NCBI GenBank assembly: GCA_033725935.1
Contig: MU867074.1
Location: forward strand, 1 to 64,000
Origin: Cladorrhinum sp. PSN259
Taxonomy: Eukaryota > Ascomycota > Sordariomycetes > Sordariales > Podosporaceae
DNA: 64,000 nt
Direction: 5' to 3'
Below the pieces are notes generated by a model. The model had not been told where the DNA came from. It did no database searches and saw only the letters and a program-made list of their open reading frames with translations. Shown here piece after piece: positions 11,525 to 22,900 of the stretch (positions are counted from its first letter, which is position 1; every line of letters begins with the position of its first letter). Both the position numbers and the translations under genes were made by a program.

Positions 11525-12304
11525 ATGGCGCGCTCATCCTCACTCACCTTTCCCCCCAATCTGGCCTCCCTCCTCTCCCCATACCTTCCCACTCCCAAAC
11601 CCTCAGATTCTCTGCCCTTCCTGACACTAACATACGCCACCTCCCTCGACGCACAACTCTCCCTGGCCCCAGGCGTACGCACAACCCTCTCAGGCCCTCT
11701 TTCAAAAGCGATGACGCATCACCTCCGCACGCACCACTCCGCAATCCTCATAGGCGTCAATACGGCTCTTGCAGATGATCCCGCTTTGAACTCTCGTCTT
11801 GAAAATACCAACTTGGATCAACAACCTAGACCTATAATTCTTGATCCGAGGGGGAGGTGGGATTTTGGGTCTGAGAGCAAAGTAATGCAACTTGCGAGGA
11901 GTAAAGAGGGAAAGGCGCCGTATGTGATTGTTGGGGAGGGCACGGAAGTGAATGAGGAGAGGAGAGGGTTGTTGGAAGGTGCTGGGGGGAAGTATTTGAT
12001 GCTGAAAAGGGGTGGAAAGGGAGGAAGGTTTGATTGGGGTGATGTGTTGAGGTTGTTAAAAGGGGAAGGGTTGGATAGTGTTATGGTTGAGGGTGGTGGG
12101 GAGGTTATTAATTCTTTGCTGGTTGGGGAAGGAAATAGGTATGTGGATAGTGTTGTGGTTACTCTTGCGCCTACCTGGTTAGGCAAGGGAGGGGTGGTTG
12201 TGTCGCCTGATAGGGAGCAAGGCAAAAAGCAGTTGAGGGTGAGGGATGTGGTTTGGGTTCCTTGCGGCGAGGATGTTGTTTTGTGTGGGAGGGTTGAGAA
12301 ATGA
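11525..12304 (+). CDS. RIB7: Diaminohydroxyphosphoribosylamino-pyrimidine reductase Rib7
   Basis: An NAD(P)H-dependent reductase of riboflavin biosynthesis. In fungi it reduces the ribosyl side chain of 2,5-diamino-6-ribosylamino-4(3H)-pyrimidinone 5'-phosphate before deamination. It is a single intronless exon of 259 aa, the usual size for the family (RibD C-terminal, DHFR-like fold). Visible motifs: FLTLTYATSLDAQLS near residue 32, the ILIGVNTALADDPALNSR segment near 75-92 that shapes the substrate pocket, and the MVEGGGEVINSLL cofactor-binding turn near 190. An out-of-frame ATG at 11506 opens a frame that overlaps the start; if the mRNA begins upstream of it, translation could be damped. 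The sense strand is C-rich in the first 300 bases and G-rich afterwards. Confidence 0.93.
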   Translation: MARSSSLTFPPNLASLLSPYLPTPKPSDSLPFLTLTYATSLDAQLSLAPGVRTTLSGPLSKAMTHHLRTHHSAILIGVNTALADDPALNSRLENTNLDQQPRPIILDPRGRWDFGSESKVMQLARSKEGKAPYVIVGEGTEVNEERRGLLEGAGGKYLMLKRGGKGGRFDWGDVLRLLKGEGLDSVMVEGGGEVINSLLVGEGNRYVDSVVVTLAPTWLGKGGVVVSPDREQGKKQLRVRDVVWVPCGEDVVLCGRVEK

Positions 12305-12449
12305 TGGGGCAGAATTATCCCACTTGTAAATGCTTGAAACCAACATATTGATGGCATCCATGGTTTGACTATCTAGGGAGGTCTACCTAGCCAAAGGCTA
12401 TGCGCGACTTGGCCATAGTCGGACAGGGTTTCGCATGCTGTCCCTGGGT

Positions 12450-14279
12450 CTACAAGTGCCCAACCCAGTTTATTTCTAACCAGCGGAAAGGGAGATAAGC
12501 CAACCCGGTAACGATGAAGGCCATCTCAAACCCGATATCGCCCGTGATCTTGGCGATAGGACCCGTATACCAAGGAGCAGCCATACCCGGAATGACGAGC
12601 GCCATACTAACCATTGACGCTCCCAACGCCGCAATGCCAGGGGGCAACTTCCTCCCCACGTTCCAGATGGCATGATCATAAGTGGAATAGTCCATCCTGC
12701 GAAAGACGACCAACTCCGTGATCAAGACTACATCAAAACATCCCGCCCAGTATCCGATGACGGACAAAAAATTCATTAGACTCTCCTCCCAGGCCTCTGC
12801 GGCTTTAATTGCAAAGGGGATCATCAAAGCCATGGTGACCAAGATGAAGAAGAACCGATGGATCTTGGCAAAGGGCGGCAGCAGCATCTGCAAGTTTAGC
12901 GAGACGCTGTACATGGAGATGGCAATATTGCCAATGACGCTCAAGGCCAGCATGACAATGACAAACTTTCCGAACCCGCCTGCGGGGGATAGCATCTCAT
13001 TAAGGACGCCCCCAATGCCTGTGAGGCTGTATGCATCATTCCATGCTGGGACGTTGGGCACCGCACCGCCAATAGCCGCTCCGAGGATCAACAAGGGTAC
13101 GGAGGGCAGCAGGAATCCCATGTACATGTACAGGAAGACCTTGACCCTGAATGTTTCTGTCAGTCAACAAATCCTGTCCCTCACTGTGGAGAGTCACTAT
13201 CTTACCTTGAGACACTCCTGGGATCATGATAGACCGAATAATCACTCGTTGTTCCACCAAAAGTGATAAAGTATCCCGCGATCAAACACCCAAGGGTCAA
13301 GACCTGCTTCGCACTGGCGGCCGGGGCCTCAACCTGCAAGTGCAAGTACTTGCCTCCGCACCCAACGGCGATGATTATAGAGATGACATTGGGAATCCAG
13401 GTCCAGCGTTCCCATAAGTGAACGGCATTGAACCCCAGCAAGGAAACAGCGAACGAAACGAGACAGGTGATGACTATTCCGATGTTGACACTGATATTTT
13501 CCGGGTTTAGAGAGGAAATAGTCTGCCCCCCGACAACGGCAGAGGCCAAAGAGAAGCCGGTCACGGTGGCGGCGTTGAAGAGGAGAGGGACGGTGACAAG
13601 GTATCGACTGTTTTATTCATTTTCATGCCGACTTGTCAGAGACTTGGGTTTCTGATTGGTATTGACTATCGGATAGGAAATGTGAGGGCGTAAAGGAGCC
13701 AACAAGAAGAAGAAAGGAGAGGAATAGAGAAGAGTGAACATACCCGAACGAGTATCTGGCTTGGACGAGCTGTCTGAGTCCTGTTTCCATGCCGCCAATG
13801 CCCATGAATGCCGGAGGGATGCAGGTGAGGAGGGCGAAGAAGAGAATTACCAGCGAGGCGTCTCGAAGGTTCATGCCCATTCCCAGGGTGGCGAGCATGC
13901 CTGTTGGGATTCTGTTGGCGAATAAGACGTTTGGTTGTTAGTGCCTTACAAGGGCAAGTGGCTTGGAGGGCACGAAGACGTACGGGAGTAGGCATAGGAG
14001 ACAGGAGAGAAAGACAGTAAATAGATTATTGTATTTTCTCGAGGTACGATGCTCGATGGGGACGGGTTTGATCCCGTTCTCTTCGAAACCGGCGTCCAAG
14101 AGTCTCTGGTACCAGGCTGGATTCGTTTCACGAGCTTTGTATACCTCGCCGTCCTTAACCGCGAGCAACGAAGCCAAGGTGCTCCCGAATGAGTGGCTTT
14201 CTGCGACGGAGATTGCTTGTTCTGTCGGGGTTTGGGTGTCCCCTTGCTTTTCAAGGTCTCGGGGGTGAGATTCAGCCAT
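12450..14279 (-). CDS. Purine-cytosine permease (NCS1 family, Fcy2-like)
   Basis: A plasma-membrane H+ symporter of the NCS1 family, expected to import cytosine, adenine, guanine or hypoxanthine. Exons on the minus strand: 14279-13984, 13911-13744, 13607-13206 and 13146-12450 (520 aa; the yeast Fcy2 family is similar). All three introns keep frame. The cytosolic N-terminus carries the family segment GFEENGIKPVPIEHRTSRKY, followed by about 12 hydrophobic segments. Recognisable parts are PTGMLATLGMGMNLRDA, RYSFGRYLVTVPLLFNAATVTGFS, LLGFNAVHLWERWTWIPNVI, and YFITFGGTTSDYSVYHDP. The last exon holds the final five or six membrane segments. Exact substrate cannot be read from sequence. GATA motifs occur far upstream (15801-15818), as might suit a nitrogen-scavenging gene, but they lie nearer to Sec1. 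Confidence 0.93.
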
Positions 14280-15627
14280 GTTTGGCAGGGTAACAAAGAT
14301 GGATCTGGCGGCAAGATGAGCAGCTTATGGTGCACAGCAAACTGGGACAGGTATATGACAGGTGTGAAATATCTTCCCAAGACTTTGAAGAGTCCATTAC
14401 GATCCGGACATCAATGTGTGCGGGGAGTCGAGGGATTTTAAGGGGAAACCAGCCCCCGAAGAGACGAGATACATTTTCATCACATCTCGGCGAGCTGTGA
14501 GTAGTCATCAAGATACTGCAGCGACATCTATCCCATCATCTCATGTCATAATTTACGCCCAACACGAAAAGCACCATACACTCTGCGTGCTTTGGGGTCC
14601 ACTAACAGAGTGCAGCTTCCGATAAGGGAGTCTTGCAGCACCACCACTTACGATGGAGCAACATCGATTGGAGGGCCGACACTGAGGCCGAGCTAGAGCT
14701 GCAAAGAGATCACGGAGCAGGGTGCGAGCAGGGTGTGTCGTGCAGACATGAGGTGCCATACGGGGTATAGTTTGGGCAGTGACAAGCTGGGGGACGCTGG
14801 TAAAAGCGGTGGGATCCTTGCTCGTCTGGGCAGTTGTCACAAGAGAGCTAGGTATCAGGCCAGGAATTGGGGTTGAGAAAGGCGCCATGCGGGCGTCTAG
14901 TTCCTGTATTTCCGCCTCCCCCGCTGACTGAGGAATGGCCCTAGGTACCAGTGGGGGGGGGGGGGGGGACGGAAGTACTGTACAAGAAGATCGTCAGGAG
15001 GGGCGACATTTCCCGGATCGACAATGCTTTTCGGCTTCTTTCGAGATGCCAGATTTCGGAATGCCCTCAAGTTGGTCTTACAAAACTCCATATCACACGA
15101 CCACAAAGGAATGCGGCTCTTCGTCCCAATGGAACATCAGATCGATCCAATCTGTCGGAATCAAGGCGTACAAGACCAATTGGCACTCATGCGGCAGCCA
15201 ACAGTGGGGGTGTTGACCCAGGGAACCGAACCATCTTGGTGGGGGAGCTAGGGGCTGGGGAACCAAGATCGATTCAGGCAACGTGCCGTGCCGATCTAGT
15301 AATATTGACCCATGGTCCACCGAACGGTTGCGATGGGATATCGAAAGATATGGTGTGCAAATTTACTCCCAGCTAGGTATGCATCCGCGATGCTGGTGGG
15401 AGGAGGTCTCCCACAACCTGGAAGTTGGAACTGTTGTGCTACCGCATCACTTTGCCAAATGGGTATGGTACCCAATCCGGTAAAGTTGACTTGAGTGGAA
15501 ATCTGTCTGCAACAGACCGTATCTGGTGTGCAGTTGCAAATTGGAGTAAGTTTACTGAGGAAAAAAGAAAAGAAGATAGAGTGCCGATCCTCTGCGGTCT
15601 GGTGAATTTACCAACCGATCATGGTCA

Positions 15628-15710
15628 CACGCGGTGTTGGAAATTACTTGGGACACTAACAATTGCTGGATGTTAAGCGCAGTGTCCCAAGTAATTTCCA
15701 ACACCGCGTG
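15628..15710. mobile_element. MITE-like element: 30-bp perfect inverted repeats with 5-bp flanking duplication
   Basis: The arms 15628-15657 and 15681-15710 are perfect reverse complements over 30 bases, separated by a 23-base loop. The same five bases, GGTCA, stand immediately outside both ends (15623-15627 and 15711-15715), as a target-site duplication would. The termini read CAC...GTG. It has no coding capacity. A non-autonomous DNA transposon is the simplest reading. A 5-bp duplication and CAC ends recall Transib elements, but that assignment is only a suggestion. A small-RNA precursor hairpin is the alternative. Confidence 0.65.
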
Positions 15711-15800
15711 GGTCACTGGTCAATGAAGACAGCCGAAAGCCATGACGATGGAGCTAAGTTCCAAGCGCCAAGACACTTCGTCATCCGGGCGCTGCAGGCT

Positions 15801-15818
15801 CTTATCAGGATTGATAAG
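15801..15818. promoter_or_regulatory. GATA inverted repeat
   Basis: The sequence is CTTATCA, four bases, then TGATAAG: two head-to-head GATA sites forming an 18-bp palindrome about 380 bp upstream of Sec1. Paired HGATAR sites are the preferred target of AreA/NIT2-type nitrogen regulators. The palindrome is seen directly; its use is inferred. Confidence 0.4.
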
Positions 15819-16198
15819 GATTAGGGGTCTGCACTTCTCTCTACGAGGGCTGATATGCGGAACTGGGATAAAATAAGAAAATTGCCTGAACCAAAATTAA
15901 TAGCCCCACCCTAGCCGTCGCCGTGGCGCTGCGACCAAGCGTTCAGTCGGTAAGTGGACGTGGTGGGGTCTGATGGCCGCCCGCAAGCCCAACTCCGTGT
16001 TTCGAAGTCCAGACGTGCTTGACCTTTCCAAGTTGCAGAATCTCGAAACCCAGATCGACTTTGTTTTTGCTGCCGGGTCGTTGTTAACTTGATGCTCCTG
16101 AGCTTTACACCAAAGCGACGAACTTAATACCCAGGAAATCCCAAAATCCCCTGCGCTTGCCGATAGCCTCAGCCAGGGTCTGGCCTGGACGCGGCGCC

Positions 16199-18521
16199 AT
16201 GGACGGCCTCTCCATCATCAAAGATCAACAAAAGGGTAGGTCTTGGTTCACTGGCTACAGATACCCGTACTCGTTTGGCTCTCAAATGTTGACTGTAACT
16301 CCAACCTTCAGCGATCATCGACACAATTCGACGAATAACCCAAGGCGATGTGAGCTCGACCCCTTAATTACACCACCCCACCTTCAACAACCGAGATGCG
16401 CTCTGAATACTGATACTGGCGCCCTGGATGTAGTGGAAAGTTTTGGTACTCGACGAAACCACCAAGCAAATTGTCGACAGCTCCGTCAACGAAGATGATA
16501 TCCTCAACCACAACATCGCCAACATTGAGCGCATCGAGGAACGAAGGGCTCCAAACCCTGAGATGGATGCCATATACTTCCTGTCGCCGAAGCCCCATAT
16601 CGTCGATTGTCTTCTAGCCGACTTCGAGCGCCGCAGGTATAGAAGCGGCTTTCTTGTATGGACGGGCTTCCTGCCAGATTACTTGCAACGCAAACTCGAA
16701 GTCGCCCGGAGATACATTGCAGCTCAACCCCCTCCGCTCCTCGTCGACTTTTTCCCCCGCGAATCGCATCTCGTTACTTTCAAGGATCCCCACAGCTTTC
16801 TGCTTCTCTACAACCCCTTTTGCAACGATATAGTGGGAGGGTACTTGAAAGATCTCGCCCGCAAGATCGCGTCAGTATGTATTACTCTAGGAGAGCGACC
16901 TAAAGTGCGATACTACGCTCCAAGGAATGACACGTATGAAGCAAACGTGCTGTGTTTTCACTTGGCAAATTTTGTGTGGAAGGAACTCAAGACGTATCAC
17001 GACTGGAACAAAAACTATCCGCCTCCAAGCTCCCGGCCGCAGTCTACGCTACTCATCACTGATAGGTCGATGGATCTCATGGCACCATTAGTCCACGAGC
17101 TGACATATCAAGCCATGATTCACGACCTGCTTCCATTAAGGGAAGAGCCGGATGGCAAGGTGACATACCATATGACCATAAATGAAGGAGCAGCAAATGA
17201 AGAGGAGAAGGACATGCCGCTGCATGATAAGGATAGCGTTTGGGTCCAGTATCGGCATCGGCATATTCAAGACACCTTGGAGAAACTCCCAGAGGACTTC
17301 CAGAAATTCCGCAACCAGAACCCCAACTTTTCGGGCCAGAATCAAAACAGCACCAGTTTGAATGACATCAGAGACATGATGGCAGGACTCCCGCAGTACA
17401 CAGAGATGAAAGAAGCATATTCTCTTCATGTCAACATGGCGCAGGAAGTCAAGAACATTTTCGCAAATTACAAGCTCTTTGAGGTCACAGAAATTGAGCA
17501 AACCCTCGCAACTGGGCTCGACGAAAACTTGAAGAAACCAAAGGGCATCCTCGAGCAGGTTGTCCGACTTTTAGATGACCCAAATGTTACGCCGAACGAC
17601 AGATTGCGACTAGTCGCGATTTACGCATTATTCCGCGACGGCATGATTTCTGAGGATATAATGAGGCTTTTATGGCATGCGCAGTTACAGCGCTCGCGAG
17701 ATAGCACTGACAAGCTCATAATCGAAAACCTGGAGCTCCTTGGTGCCCGCCCCCTCAAAGGTCTCAAGGAAGCCCGGCAGCCTATCCCGCCGTTGTTCCC
17801 ACCAAAAACCGACGACACCAACAACACAAACAGCCTCTCCCGATTTGAGCCAGCGGTCAAGCACATGCTTGAAGATTTCTGCAATGGCAACCTCGACTCG
17901 ACCTTATTCCCATACCACGACGAAGACAAGCCGAAGGCTGATGAGCAAGAAGGTCCCAATACTCAAGGCTCCCTCCGCTCTGCAGCGCCCCGATGGGCTT
18001 CAGCCAACCGTCGGCAAGTCGAAAACCGCCAGCGTATTATTGTTTTCGTCGCTGGTGGCGCCACTTACTCAGAATCGCGAGCATGCTACGAAGTTTCTGA
18101 AAAACACAACCGCGATGTGTACCTCGTTACCTCCCACTCCGTCTCACCCGCCAAGTATATCGAGGACCTCCGTCTTCTTAACGCCGACAGACGCAGACTT
18201 AATTTGCCTCAAGATCAGCCACCCCCCAAGGCTCCAGCACACCTGTTTGAACAACCTGCGCCCCCACCGCAGCAACCGAGGCCGCAGGCTCCCCCGCGCA
18301 TGGGTCCTCCAGGAATGGGAATGGGAGGGCAAATGCCTGCCGGTGGACCGAGACCGCCAGTCAAGGCTTTAGGCGCCATGACTCTGAACAGCGGGAGTGG
18401 CCCGGTTAGTGATCATCAGAGATCAGGGTCTACCGCCTCGGCTGCTAGCGGCAGTGATAAGAAGAAGGACAAGGAAAAGGGGGAGAAGAAGAAGAGGAAC
18501 CTTTTCGGTATCAAAAAGTAA
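16199..18521 (+). CDS. SEC1: Sec1/Munc18-family protein Sec1
   Basis: The SM protein of exocytosis: it binds assembled plasma-membrane SNARE complexes (Sso/Sec9/Snc in yeast) and promotes vesicle fusion at the growing tip and septum. Exons: 16199-16235, 16312-16349 and 16434-18521 (720 aa, as in yeast Sec1). The first two exons are tiny and code the conserved start MDGLSIIKDQQK-AIIDTIRRITQGD; the third resumes with WKVLVLDETT. Further family motifs are ERIEERRAPNPEMDAIYFLSP split over the early domain, LLITDRSMDLMAPLVHELTYQAM, and YDHNR-like positions replaced by the local loop. The C-terminal domain includes IIVFVAGGATYSESRACYEVS. After residue 600 there is a Pro/Gln/Gly-rich linker and a Lys-rich tail ending in LFGIKK, which is common in filamentous fungal Sec1 and absent from the core fold. 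Confidence 0.96.
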
Positions 18522-19976
18522 ACGCAACTGCTGCTTAACTTCATCCTTTTTCGGCCTACTGAAAGGGGGTTGAAAAGTTTCAAAGCCGAGCTGAGAAGGA
18601 AAAGGAAGACCAAGGGTGTCAAAGGCCGCGGCAGCTGGTGTTCAGAAAACCAGAGGATCTGTGTATATGTCTGTGACAAGAAGCGAAAAAGGTGATGATG
18701 GCATATTGCGGGTTTTTTTATTTTCTTATGTCCTTTCCTCCCTCTTTCCCCCTTTTTTTCTCTTGTTGGAATCTGAAATCAAAGCAAGGCGTTTCTGGGA
18801 TTTGTTTTCTTCGCGATCATCTGGAAGGAGAAGAAAGAGCTTTTTGAGTTGGTTGAATAGGTGATGGGAAGATAAGTAGCCACAATAATAGTATACTCGA
18901 TGGGATTTACATACATGCGTCGCTTCTGCCTAGATAAATGCTGTTCAATGAATGAACGGTGTTGGTCACCTGTTGATGAAGGTGGTTGTGAGTTCCCTTA
19001 ACCTCTCTCAGCCAAACCAACATACACAAATCCAACGCCGCTGTGACACTGACAGCGATTAATTCAACATCAGGCCGTGTGGCGCAACGGTAGCGCGTTA
19101 CTTTCCGGTACTTGTCATCTTCAGTTGGTAAAGGCTCTGGGTTCGAGTCCCAGCATGGTCGATTCATTTTACCTTTTTCTTTTCTATGATGATTCTTATG
19201 AGTTCTCTTCTCCTCCACTTCACTCGGTCTTTCATTTATTTTTGTGTCGTTATTGTTTCCTTTCTTATAGGCTCATCGTGGGGCTGATCCTGTATGTCAG
19301 CTCATGCACTTGAGAGTGTGCTACTACATAGATACCTGTTTCCCAGGTCCAGATGTTCAGAGACATGATAAACAGAGACCATGTCTTTGCACCCGGACCT
19401 CGGTCTGTCTCGGGTCACATTCATGAAACAGGACGACATCCTTTGAAGCATGCTGCTTTGATATCTTTTCAATAATTTGAGCTTTATATATACTTTAAGC
19501 AATACCAAGTATGGAATACTCGGATGGATGTACAGTACATGAATCTCCCATCCCGTCCACTAATACAAATGTAGATACATCAACCGCCATCTTCTCAGCA
19601 AACAAATGCTATGAACAGTTATTAAAACGCAATGCAATTATAGAACGAAAACAGGAAAAACGAGAAAAATTATTGCAAAACAAGAATGCCTTATTATCGT
19701 ATATAATGGACTCCTTTCCAAGGTTGTTGTCCTCTCTGTATCCCAAAAACCCATCCAGATAGGATATGCAGCCCAGTTTTAAACGAAAATCCGAAAAAGA
19801 AAGAACATGACAAAAGCGGAATCGCACTTGGGGTATTTCCTCCTCTGTGTCTCTCTGTTATACTTTCCTTGTCCATCTTCTACCCTTTTCTACTACTGCC
19901 CGCAGTCTCTCCTCATCATTATTGTATGTGTATCATGTTTATCATCCACCTCTTTCCCCATGATCTTCTCCTTTGT
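18522..19976. other. Intergenic region around the tRNA gene
   Basis: Apart from the tRNA at 19073-19161 no gene is seen. The left part is the Sec1 3' flank; the right part, roughly 19500-19976, is AT-rich and is the 3' flank of the channel gene on the minus strand. Confidence 0.6.
19073..19161 (+). tRNA. tRNA-Arg(CCG) with a 17-base intron
   Basis: A full cloverleaf can be drawn. The acceptor stem 19073-19079 pairs with 19154-19160 (two G-U pairs), with discriminator G at 19161. The D stem is GCGC/GCGC, the anticodon stem TTACT/GGTAA, and the T arm CTGGG-TTCGAGT-CCCAG. The anticodon loop starts TT and the anticodon at 19105-19107 is CCG, which decodes CGG (Arg). The 17 bases at 19109-19125 must be removed to leave a seven-base loop; their position just after base 37 is the canonical one for nuclear tRNA introns. 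The mature length is 72 before CCA. T-rich tracts downstream can serve as a Pol III terminator. Confidence 0.93.
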
Positions 19977-22900
19977 TTATAGATTAATCAAGGCAGTCTG
20001 CGAGAAATCAGGCGGATTCTTTCCGTAAACCACTCTGACCTCGCTGTCAAGAGCTGTACCATCATTCGTGATGGCAATGTACTTGCTGAAATTGTTCGTT
20101 CGTCTAATCTCGTCATCGCTGACCCCCAAATCATCGCGAGGGATCCAAACAATCGGTGGCGTGGCCCTGAGAGCCGAGTGCTGAAATGCTTCCCTGACAA
20201 GAGCATCACGCTCGGCAGCAGTTAGATCCTCAATGCCATCGGCATAGTTCCCGTACAGAGCGTTGCCCATTGCACGCTGTGCCTCGAGATCTTTCAACCG
20301 CTTCTCCTTCCTGTAATGTGCCGCCGTACGGATCGATTCATCGGCCTTGGAGAACGTAGCCTGCCTAATCTGCCTTCCTCCTCGTGCGGCCCAATGACCC
20401 GCCTGCGCAATGCCCTTTGCTGGATTGAACTTACCGAGAGCAGACTGAGTCCTAGTATGTCTGCGGTGGTTCAGCTTCTCGAGCTCAATGTCATCACCGC
20501 TCATGGCTCCGGTCACAGCTCTATTAAGTCCGGTGGCCTCGTCATCATCAGATATCAGCCCCAGACGACGCTCCTGGGCACGACGGAACGCTTCGTCACG
20601 GAGGACAGCTTCGTCTTCGAAGGTAATCGGGAGGTAGCGAAGCAAGGGACCGAATGATGCATTCATAACGTACTGGAAAAGTACGGTGAGAATCAAGGCC
20701 ACAATCATGACGATTGCTTGTCTGAAACAGGCTGCGTTTCCATTCTCGTCCCGATCCAAGAAGAAAAGACCAATCATGCACAGCTCCATGACATAGAGCC
20801 CTGTAAATGTTTGATTGATGGCGCGTGGGTATAGCACGCCACCAGTGTCTGTCTTGAACCTGGTGACGTACAGCATGTTGTAGCGGTGGGCCACCCAGAG
20901 TAAGCTGAAGGTGATTATGGCGAAGATCGAAATTAGAGGTGCGACAATCGAGTAAATGAGCGCAATGCAGGCAAAGTTGGTGTAGACGGGGAAAAATGAA
21001 CCCCAGTTGACACTTGGAAGTTTTGTGTTGCGTTGCCATTTTGCTCGTGCCGTATTATCAACGATTCTTGCCCAAAAGTACCAGATAACGAGGGTGCCAA
21101 CTTGGAGCAGGGTTCCTGAGCTCGTTGACAAGGCCTGCAGAATCATGTATGCGAAAAAGTAGTTGGCAGCCTTTGGAAGATTTTTGGCCAGGATCTCGGT
21201 TGTACTACCAACGTTCTTGCTCAGTTCGTCGATTACCTGGAACGTACCAGATGCTATTGAGACAATCAAGAAGACCTGAAAAAAAAGGAAGGCAAAATAG
21301 TAGATCTGGACTATTTCGGACTTTCTTGAGCCTGTCTTTGACCCCTGAAATCCTGCCAAGACGTCAAGGATAACAGGCACCAAGGACAAAATGATTGACA
21401 GCACGAGAGCTGGCAAGACACCAGCAACTGCCTTAATCAAATTATTGACTGTTTTACTCGCCGCCAAGAAGCTGAGCCACTTGTAGTTCTCGATGAGGGC
21501 GTCGATTTGAGCCAAAGATGCTGTCCAAGCCACAGGGAAAGCCCAAAGCAGTACCATGCCGGTGACGATAGCAAAGACTATGACCCGCCTCAACCATTCG
21601 TTCCACCACATCAAAGCCATGTTGTCCCAAATGACATCATCGGGCGAAATTTCAACCATGCGGGGTGCCATGTGTTTGGGGACGTGATGGGTGACTGCTT
21701 GGCAAGCCATGTGGGCGGCAACTTGATGATTGAACTGGATGAACGCTGCGTTCATAACTGGGTATCGCTCCGGATGTTTCTGGTCCTCGTCAATCTCCAT
21801 GTTGAGTTGTGCAAGCTGCTCGCGACACCAGTAGATGGTGTCAACTTTCGGACTGATAAATGGCAGGCCAGGAAGCCATGAGGGCGTCCAGTCGAATCTT
21901 GGTGCTCTGTGATGAGGCCGCTCCTTCGGCTTCAGCCAGCGCTTCCACTCGGCGCCTTCTTCCGGTGTTGTCCTGTAATCGTAGGTATATGCAGTTGGGT
22001 AATGCACGTCGAGCTCATCATTGTGAGACCATGGGAGCGAAGCTATGAATTTCTCCCAGAACGACTTCTTATTATCCTTGTTCCATGGGTAGTCGCCGCT
22101 CTCATAACCTTGAGGAATCGGCGATGCGTAACTCCCAGTAGGAGGCTTCCAAAACTGAAACCAGTAAGTCTTCTTGGTGACAATCATCTCCTCCATATTA
22201 GTAGCTTTGCGAGTAGTGTTGCCAAAGGACACGGGATTGAAGTCATCGTAGCGCTTAAGCTCCGAGTCCTGCGAAACGTTTGAAGACGTGTGAGCATGGC
22301 GAGCCTGACTATTCAGCGGCCTCTCCGAAGCAAACGAATTCTTAGGTTTGTCATCATCATAGGCGTGTCCGTGAGAGTCGGAAACGGTTGAAGTCGGCGA
22401 AGGTGAGCCCCTTCCCTGGTTGGCAGCGTCGATTACCTGGAACCCACCCGGTTTGCCTACTATTTTGTTGTCAAACCCTTTCTGTAGGGCCTTTGCTCCC
22501 CCCACAATTCCTAAACCGGCCCCGGTTACAGCAGAGCGTCCCTTCTCGACTCCCTTTCCAAGGCCTTGTCCAATTTTAGTGAAGGGAGTTGCGCGACCAC
22601 CACTAGCATTATTGCCCATCGTCTCTTCGGGGTCCTCCTGCACATCGGCCAAATCGCCCTGGTGGGGTCTGCCTTCAGCTTCGCGAACCAGATCTTGAAC
22701 CCCCTGAGGAAGCCTTGGGGTATTAGCACTCAAGCCACCTTCTTCCTCAGCGCGTCGTTGTGCTTCTGCGTTCTCGGCCTTTGCGCGCTCAGCATGGTGA
22801 GCCTTCGCAGCTCTGCCTTCTGTGGTGAACTTTTGGAAATGTCCGCTGCCATCTGCTTGCTTGAGCTGTTTCCGTTTCGCTGCTCGTATCAAGTCACTTT

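Larger units (their letters stand above)
14280..16198. other. Long divergent intergenic region, permease/Sec1
   Basis: No gene is supported. It holds a 16-G run (14953-14968), an 83-bp hairpin element (15628-15710) and a GATA inverted repeat (15801-15818). Open frames on both strands here overlap each other and show no domain. Confidence 0.6.
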
